Assembly (NCBI RefSeq): GCF_003626695.1
Contig: NZ_RBAH01000006.1
Coordinates: 248,001 to 312,000, forward strand
Length of the DNA stretch: 64,000 nucleotides
Direction: 5' to 3'
Source: Paenibacillus ginsengarvi
GTDB taxonomy: Bacteria; Bacillota; Bacilli; Paenibacillales; NBRC-103111
Position 1 is the stretch's first letter, and each line of letters begins with the position of its first letter. The position numbers were made by a program, and so were the translations under genes. Under the pieces are notes generated by a model. It worked only from the letters and a program-made list of their open reading frames with translations, ran no database searches and had not been told where the DNA came from. Shown here in pieces: positions 59,167 through 64,000 of the stretch.

Positions 59167-60075
59167 GTGGAGGAAGTAAAGCCGTACGGGAATGAGCCGT
59201 CCGCGGAGCGAGCCGCGTTCATACAGGAAGCTGCCCAGACGATGGACGGTATCTGGCAGCGAATCCGGGCAACAAAGCAAATACCGCTTGCAGAGCTTCG
59301 CCAGCGCATCGTTCCGGTTATCCGGGAGTCGGTGGAGGAGCTGCAGCTGCTCGAGCTGCTGGCGCTGCTGCAAGCGAAGACCAACTATTGGAGCCGTCAC
59401 AGCGTGGCCGTCGGGGTCCTCTCGCTGCTGATCGGCAAGTGGCTGCGGTTACCAGAGCCGGAACTGCTGCAAGTAACGACTGCCGCCATTTTGCACGATG
59501 TCGGCAAGTCGCAGATTCATACAGATTTGCTGGACAAGCCGGGACCGCTGACCCCGGACGAATTCGATACGATGAAGCGGCATACGCTGATCGGCTTCGA
59601 CATGATCAAGAAGACGTTCGGGACGAGTCACCGGCAGGCGCTGGTGGCCCTCCAGCATCACGAGCGTATGGACGGCAGCGGTTACCCGCTAGGGCTGGGG
59701 GGCGACAAAATCGATCCGTTCAGCCGGATCGTCGCCGTTGCCGACGTTTTCCATGCGATGGCCTCCAAGACCGTGTATCGCAACCCTTCGCCGCTGTACG
59801 AGGTGCTGCTGCAGATGGAAGGCGGCGCTTACGGCGCTTTCGATCCCGAGATCGTGTCGCTGCTCATCAGCAAATTCATGCAGGCGCTGATCGGATACGA
59901 GGTCAGGCTGACGGACGGCACGTCTGCGAAGATCGTGCTGATTCACCCCCATGACAAAACGCGCCCGCTCGTGCAGGCGGAAGAGCGATTTATCGACCTG
60001 AGCAAAGACTACTCGCTGCAAATCGAGCAGGTATATGCCAGCCGCGAGGATACGGAGATGGAAACGCCTTTTTAA
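59167..60075 (+). CDS. HD-GYP-type cyclic-di-GMP phosphodiesterase candidate
   Basis: 302 residues from GTG 59167 with AGAGGAG upstream. The HD-GYP domain (about 85-230) has ILHDVGKSQIH (HD pair), LIGFDMIKKTFGTSHRQALV, LQHHERMDGSGYPLGLGGDK (GSGYP, the GYP variant) and VAVADVFHAMAS. Flanking regions lack a known sensor domain. It probably hydrolyses cyclic di-GMP, opposing the GGDEF protein at 38203. The family is well defined, but activity is untested here. Confidence 0.87.
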   Translation: MEEVKPYGNEPSAERAAFIQEAAQTMDGIWQRIRATKQIPLAELRQRIVPVIRESVEELQLLELLALLQAKTNYWSRHSVAVGVLSLLIGKWLRLPEPELLQVTTAAILHDVGKSQIHTDLLDKPGPLTPDEFDTMKRHTLIGFDMIKKTFGTSHRQALVALQHHERMDGSGYPLGLGGDKIDPFSRIVAVADVFHAMASKTVYRNPSPLYEVLLQMEGGAYGAFDPEIVSLLISKFMQALIGYEVRLTDGTSAKIVLIHPHDKTRPLVQAEERFIDLSKDYSLQIEQVYASREDTEMETPF

Positions 60076-60166
60076 ACGGGAAAAACTCAGGCTTCTTCGT
60101 CCCCTTTGCGCTCATCCGCAATATCCGGTAAGATGGAAGCAACTGGAGTGAAACGGGGGAGGTTTT

Positions 60167-60853
60167 CTGGAGCCGAAGAACATCCGGTCCATCTTATGGA
60201 CACTTGCGGCGGCAAGCGCGGTTTGCGCCTGCATGGTCGGAGTGCGTATCGTATATATGAACAGCCTGAGCTTTTACTGGCTGATCGTGCCGAATCTGCT
60301 GCTGGCCTGGATACCGCTGCTCGCCTCGCTGTATGTGTGCCGGTCGCTTCGGGACGGACGCAGGCCGGGAATCGCGGCGGCGGCGCTTGCGGTCGTATGG
60401 CTCGCTTTTTACCCGAATGCTTCCTATATCGTGACCGACCTGAAGCATCTGAGCTATATTAGCACCGAACGGACGCTGTATTACGATCTGTCCGTCAATA
60501 TGCTCGCAGCGGTGCTCGGCTGGCTGCTCGGGGCGTTGTCGCTCTACGGCATTCATGCGGAAGTGAAGCGACGCGCCGGAGCTGTCGCTGGCGGTTTGTT
60601 TGCCGGAGCTGTCACTGTGCTCGGAGCGATAGGCGTCTATCTCGGGCGGGTGCTGCGCTGGAACAGCTGGGATCTGCTGCGGAAGCCGGGCCGCATCATA
60701 ACCGATGTGCTGCATATCGCCGCCGATCCGCAGGCGCTGCTGTTTATTGCCGCCTTCTCGGCGATGACGGGTACGCTTTACTTCATGTTGTACCAGCTTG
60801 CGGACAAGTCCGGGCTTTACTTCGCCAAACAGGTTCACTATAATGATAGGTAA
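60167..60853 (+). CDS. DUF1361 membrane protein, probable CTG start
   Basis: 228 residues with seven or so helices, matching DUF1361 (FYWLIVPNLLLAWIPLLASL, WLAFYPNASYIVTDLKHL, GRVLRWNSWDLLRKPGRIIT). The first ATG in frame (60233) has no ribosome-binding site and would cut into the first helix. GGGGGAGG stands four bases before a CTG at 60167, in the same frame, which restores LEPKNIRSILWTLAAASAV as a first helix. No ATG, GTG or TTG lies between, and a stop lies just upstream at 60149. The function of the family is unknown. Confidence 0.78.
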   Translation: MEPKNIRSILWTLAAASAVCACMVGVRIVYMNSLSFYWLIVPNLLLAWIPLLASLYVCRSLRDGRRPGIAAAALAVVWLAFYPNASYIVTDLKHLSYISTERTLYYDLSVNMLAAVLGWLLGALSLYGIHAEVKRRAGAVAGGLFAGAVTVLGAIGVYLGRVLRWNSWDLLRKPGRIITDVLHIAADPQALLFIAAFSAMTGTLYFMLYQLADKSGLYFAKQVHYNDR

Positions 60854-60874
60854 CTTTTCGGTTACGCGCGCATT

Positions 60875-60896
60875 CACCCCGCCATGGGGTGTTTTT
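60875..60896 (+). terminator. Terminator between the DUF1361 gene and argS
   Basis: CACCCC-GCCAT-GGGGTG hairpin followed by five Ts, 22 bases after the stop. Confidence 0.85.
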
Positions 60897-60948
60897 GCTA
60901 ATGACCGATTACTCGATTTGAAACGGTAGATGAAGGAGCAACATATTT

Positions 60949-62661
60949 ATGATCGATTATAAATCCATATTGGCCGAGCTGGTCGCATCGGCAGCGGAAG
61001 GTCTGGAAGCGTCCGTCATCGCGGCGATGATCGAGGTGCCGCCGAATCCGGACATGGGCGATTTGTCACTGCCCTGCTTCAAGCTGAGCCGGACGATGCG
61101 CAAAGCACCGCAGCAAATCGCCGAGGAGCTGGCCGGCAAGCTGCCCCCGCATCCGGCATTTTCGCGCGCCACGGCTGCCGCCGGATATTTGAACGTATTC
61201 TACGACAAGCGCGCTTTCGCGGAATCGGTGCTGAGCGAGGTGCTGCAGGCGGGCGACCGGTACGGAAGCGGCACGATCGGCGCCGGGAAAACGATCGTTA
61301 TCGACTTTTCCTCGCCGAATATCGCCAAGCCGTTCCATGTTGGCCATCTGCGCTCGACCGTAATCGGGAACGCGCTATACCGCATTCATAAGTTTCTCGG
61401 CTTCGACTGCGTCGGCATTAACCATCTCGGCGACTGGGGAACGCAGTTCGGCAAGCTGATTACGGCGTACAAGCTGTGGGGCGACGAGCGCGAGGTGCGG
61501 GAAGGCGGCATCGAGGAGCTGATGCGGCTGTACGTCCTGTTCCACGACGAGGCGGAGAAGAAGCCGGAGCTGGAGGACGAAGCCCGCTCCTGGTTCGTTA
61601 AGCTGGAACGCGGCGACGAGGAAGCGCTGGCGCTGTGGCGCTGGTTCAAGGAGATCAGCTACGAGGAGTTTAACCGCATCTACGGGCTGCTCGGCGTGAC
61701 GTTCGACTCGGATGCGGGCGAAAGCTTCTACAACGACAAGATGGGTCCCGTTGTCGAGGAACTGAAGGAGAAAGGGCTGCTGGAGGAAGATCAGGGCGCG
61801 TACCTCGTCCGGCTGGACGAGTTCAATATGGCTCCGGCGCTCATTCTGAAGAAGGACGGCGCGACGCTGTACCATACGCGCGATATCGCCGCTGCGCTGT
61901 ACCGCAACCGGACGTATGCGTTCGACAAGGCGATCTACGTAACCGATTATGCGCAGAATCTGCACTTCCAGCAGTGGTTCAAGGTAATCGATCTGATGGG
62001 GTACGAGTGGGCGGACCGGCTCGTTCACGTGGCGTTCGGCCGGGTGAATCTGGAGGGCGTCAAATTTTCCACGCGCAAAGGCAATGTCGTGCTGCTCGAA
62101 GAGCTGCTGCGGCAGGCGATCGAGAAAACGCGGGACATTATCGAGAACAAGAACCCTTCCCTGGACAACAAGGAAGAAGTGGCGAGACAAGTCGGCGTCG
62201 GTGCGATCATCTTCAACGACCTCAGCAACAACCGGATCAAGGACGTATCGTTCTCGTGGAAGGACGTGCTGAACTTCGAAGGCGAGTCGGGACCATACGT
62301 GCAGTATACGTATGCCCGCGCCCGGAGCGTGCTGCGCAAGGCAGGTTTGGCGGATGAGCAGGCAGCTGCGGCCGGATTCGATGCGGCGCTGCTGGAAAAC
62401 GCGGAAGCGCAGCAGGTGCTTAAGGAGCTGCAATCGTTCCCGGATAAAGTGCGTCAGGCGATGGATAAGCTGGAGCCTTCGATTATCGGCCGCCATCTGA
62501 TCGATATCGCGCAAAGCTTCAACCGGTTTTATCATGAATGCCCGATATTGGTTGACGACGCCGGTCTCAAGACGGCTCGTCTCGCTCTTGTCGCGTCGGT
62601 GTGCTCCGTCCTGCGGACGGGACTTGACCTGATCGGCCTTCAGGCACCTGAACGTATATAA
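60949..62661 (+). CDS. argS: Arginyl-tRNA synthetase
   Basis: A 570-residue class I synthetase. The N-terminal additional domain (1-110) precedes SSPNIAKPFHVGHLRSTVIGN, the HIGH equivalent (HVGH). The KMSKS-like loop is VKFSTRKGNVV, and the C-terminal helical tRNA-binding domain carries EGESGPYVQYTYARARSVL. The N-terminal domain, HVGH motif and length match the Bacillus-type enzyme. AAGGAGC lies before the ATG. No T-box leader is seen. It ends with a strong terminator. Confidence 0.97.
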   Translation: MIDYKSILAELVASAAEGLEASVIAAMIEVPPNPDMGDLSLPCFKLSRTMRKAPQQIAEELAGKLPPHPAFSRATAAAGYLNVFYDKRAFAESVLSEVLQAGDRYGSGTIGAGKTIVIDFSSPNIAKPFHVGHLRSTVIGNALYRIHKFLGFDCVGINHLGDWGTQFGKLITAYKLWGDEREVREGGIEELMRLYVLFHDEAEKKPELEDEARSWFVKLERGDEEALALWRWFKEISYEEFNRIYGLLGVTFDSDAGESFYNDKMGPVVEELKEKGLLEEDQGAYLVRLDEFNMAPALILKKDGATLYHTRDIAAALYRNRTYAFDKAIYVTDYAQNLHFQQWFKVIDLMGYEWADRLVHVAFGRVNLEGVKFSTRKGNVVLLEELLRQAIEKTRDIIENKNPSLDNKEEVARQVGVGAIIFNDLSNNRIKDVSFSWKDVLNFEGESGPYVQYTYARARSVLRKAGLADEQAAAAGFDAALLENAEAQQVLKELQSFPDKVRQAMDKLEPSIIGRHLIDIAQSFNRFYHECPILVDDAGLKTARLALVASVCSVLRTGLDLIGLQAPERI

Positions 62662-62686
62662 ATTGCGAAATAACTGGAAAAAGTGC

Positions 62687-62725
62687 AAGACGTTGATTAT
62701 CCTAGAGATCAACGTCTTTTTCTTT
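62687..62725 (+). terminator. Terminator of argS
   Basis: AAGACGTTGAT / ATCAACGTCTT hairpin followed by TTTCTTT. Confidence 0.93.
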
Positions 62726-62834
62726 GGCAAAATCCGTTTATTATCAATCATTCTTTCCCTTTCCATCTGGATGAAGACCCTTTATTATTGGTGTTATGCA
62801 TGAAAATACTAATAGATTGTTACATGAGGAGCCG

Positions 62835-64000
62835 ATGAAAACGTTACCTGCTGAAATGGAAACGGTATTGCGGCAAAACGGTATGGAGCGGGAGGAGCTC
62901 GTCGCCTGGATGATATGCGACCGGGGTACGGGCGGGAGTTTCGCGAACACGTATTTGCTGCTGAACCGGGATGCGCTCAGGATCGTAACGGGCGGTTCGC
63001 CGCCAGCGCATGAGAAAAATTACAAAGGGTATGTCGCGCACAAAAAGGAGATCAAGTCCATAGCGCCCGCTCCGGAAGGGCCGTGGTCAGTGGAGGAAAT
63101 TCCGGTCGAAACGATCACGTCGGTGCATGTCGTCAACCTCGTCGCTTCCGGCATGATCGTTCTGAAGCTGAAGGAAGGGGATCGGGTTGTCGCCGCCTTT
63201 ACGAACGGGCATATGGCGAGAGCGGCAAAGCTGGCCTCCTTGTTTACGAAGCTGAAGAAGGGCGAGGAGATCGAAGCGAAGGAGCTCGGGGACGATCAGG
63301 AGCAGGGTACATGTCCGAAGTGCGGTATGATTTACCCGGAGAAGGGCCGACAGGTTTGTCCGAAATGTTTGAAGAAGCACGCGGTTTTTCTCAGGCTGCT
63401 CTCGTTCGCCGGAGCGTATAAATCGTCGATCTTCTACATCGTTCTGTTCATGCTGCTCAATTCGGCGACGGGACTTGTCATTCCTTACTTGCAAGGGACG
63501 GTGCTGTTCGACCAGGCGCTAGGGGACTCGGGGCCGTTTGCCGGCAAAATCGGACTTGTCATTTTGCTTATTATTGCTTTCCGCACCTTATCGCTCGTAT
63601 TCGGGGTGTTGTTCGGCACGATTATCGCAAAGCTGGCGGCGAACGTTTCGTTCGACTTGAAGACGACGGTGTTTTCCGCGATGCAGCGGTTATCGCTACA
63701 CTTTTTTCAACGAAAGCAGACCGGGCAGCTGATGACCCGGGTGAACAACGACGCAACCGAACTGCAATTTTTTTTCGTAGACGGAATGTCCTACTTTATC
63801 GTTAACGCGATGAATATTATCGGGATCACGACGATTTTGCTTATCATGGATTGGAAAATGACGCTTATCTGCTTCCTGCCGCTGCCGCTCGTGTTTTTCA
63901 TCGTCCGCAAAGTGTTTCCGCGGCTGTGGCGGCTGTCGTGGAGAAGGCACAGAAAAGTAAGCGCGCTGAACTCGATCATCAGCGACTCGATGCGCGGCAC
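62835..64000 (+). CDS. ABC exporter with N-terminal PH-like and zinc-ribbon domains (5' part only)
   Basis: The frame is open to the right edge, giving 388 residues of a longer protein. Residues 1-150 form a soluble domain (TYLLLNRDALRIV, ITSVHVVNLVASGMIVLKLK) that looks PH-like. Then comes a CPKCGMIYP...CPKCLKK zinc ribbon (C160, C163, C175, C178). Membrane segments start near residue 195 (SIFYIVLFMLLNSATGLVIP), with the exporter-type NDATELQFFFVDGMSYFIVN region. The ATPase domain must lie beyond the window. GAGGAG stands just before the ATG. The added soluble front is unusual for exporters; the substrate is unknown. Confidence 0.82.
   Translation, partial: MKTLPAEMETVLRQNGMEREELVAWMICDRGTGGSFANTYLLLNRDALRIVTGGSPPAHEKNYKGYVAHKKEIKSIAPAPEGPWSVEEIPVETITSVHVVNLVASGMIVLKLKEGDRVVAAFTNGHMARAAKLASLFTKLKKGEEIEAKELGDDQEQGTCPKCGMIYPEKGRQVCPKCLKKHAVFLRLLSFAGAYKSSIFYIVLFMLLNSATGLVIPYLQGTVLFDQALGDSGPFAGKIGLVILLIIAFRTLSLVFGVLFGTIIAKLAANVSFDLKTTVFSAMQRLSLHFFQRKQTGQLMTRVNNDATELQFFFVDGMSYFIVNAMNIIGITTILLIMDWKMTLICFLPLPLVFFIVRKVFPRLWRLSWRRHRKVSALNSIISDSMRG

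Noticed and set aside
60854..60948. T-box leader upstream of argS
   Set aside because: The gap is under 100 bases and is occupied by a terminator; the T-box sequence (TGGNACCGCG-like) is absent. The cimA leader (17176-17343) also lacks it.

Overview
The window reads as a 64 kb piece of a spore-forming Paenibacillaceae chromosome (Paenibacillus/Cohnella type). This rests on strong GGAGG ribosome-binding sites, frequent TTG/GTG starts and moderately high GC with many convergent hairpin terminators. It also rests on two YjcZ-type sporulation peptides, a WGxxGxxG-type secreted protein, a copper-amine-oxidase 'stalk' domain, and many homologues of Bacillus proteins (GbsR, GltC, YugP, RelQ, YhaO/YhaN, YkvI). 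I see no prophage, transposase, rRNA operon or CRISPR array. Both edges cut genes: an OpuA-type ATPase on the left and an ABC exporter on the right.

1-9 kb: an osmoprotectant ATPase divergent from its GbsR-type repressor, with two palindromes between them; a DeoR regulator, class II aldolase and PfkB sugar kinase set; thiol peroxidase; a secreted Thr/Gly protein; rhomboid protease; a GltC-like regulator; a MerR-YugP pair. 9-13 kb: an ammonium transporter with two GlnR/TnrA-type boxes around its promoter, followed without a gap by a DUF294 nucleotidyltransferase and a DnaQ-like exonuclease; no PII gene is present. 13-19 kb: JAMM protease, MFS transporter, TlpA-like thioredoxin, citramalate synthase, DNA polymerase IV and a 4Fe-4S ferredoxin, the last bracketed by repeated double-hairpin elements.

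19.9-28.1 kb is the most distinctive region. It is one tight operon of four genes: a CHASE2 adenylate/guanylate cyclase; a 1,090-residue secreted FecR, coiled-coil and Ig-repeat protein whose C-terminus looks cohesin-like; a secreted protein ending in a dockerin-like EF-hand; and a six-NHL-repeat propeller with a stalk domain. It looks like an envelope sensing or adhesion module, possibly held together by a non-cellulosomal cohesin/dockerin pair.

28-53 kb is mostly housekeeping: L,D-transpeptidase, PyrD, RelQ, a pseudouridine synthase, HAD phosphatase, RsmF-type methyltransferase, a GGDEF protein, glycosyltransferase, YhaO-YhaN, DMT and YkvI transporters, Xpt, a solitary CbiZ and tRNA-Leu(CAG). 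53-55 kb carries an Erm(D)-like 23S rRNA methyltransferase. It lies behind a leader of about 440 nt with a 16-codon peptide containing the Arg-Leu-Arg macrolide-stalling motif and two intrinsic terminators, which is the layout of an antibiotic-induced attenuator. 55-64 kb holds a PadR-DUF4180 fusion with a PadR operator, endonuclease IV, an O-methyltransferase/LysR pair, an HD-GYP phosphodiesterase, a DUF1361 protein, ArgS and the partial ABC exporter.

All calls come from reading the sequence and from remembered family motifs. No database search or folding was run.
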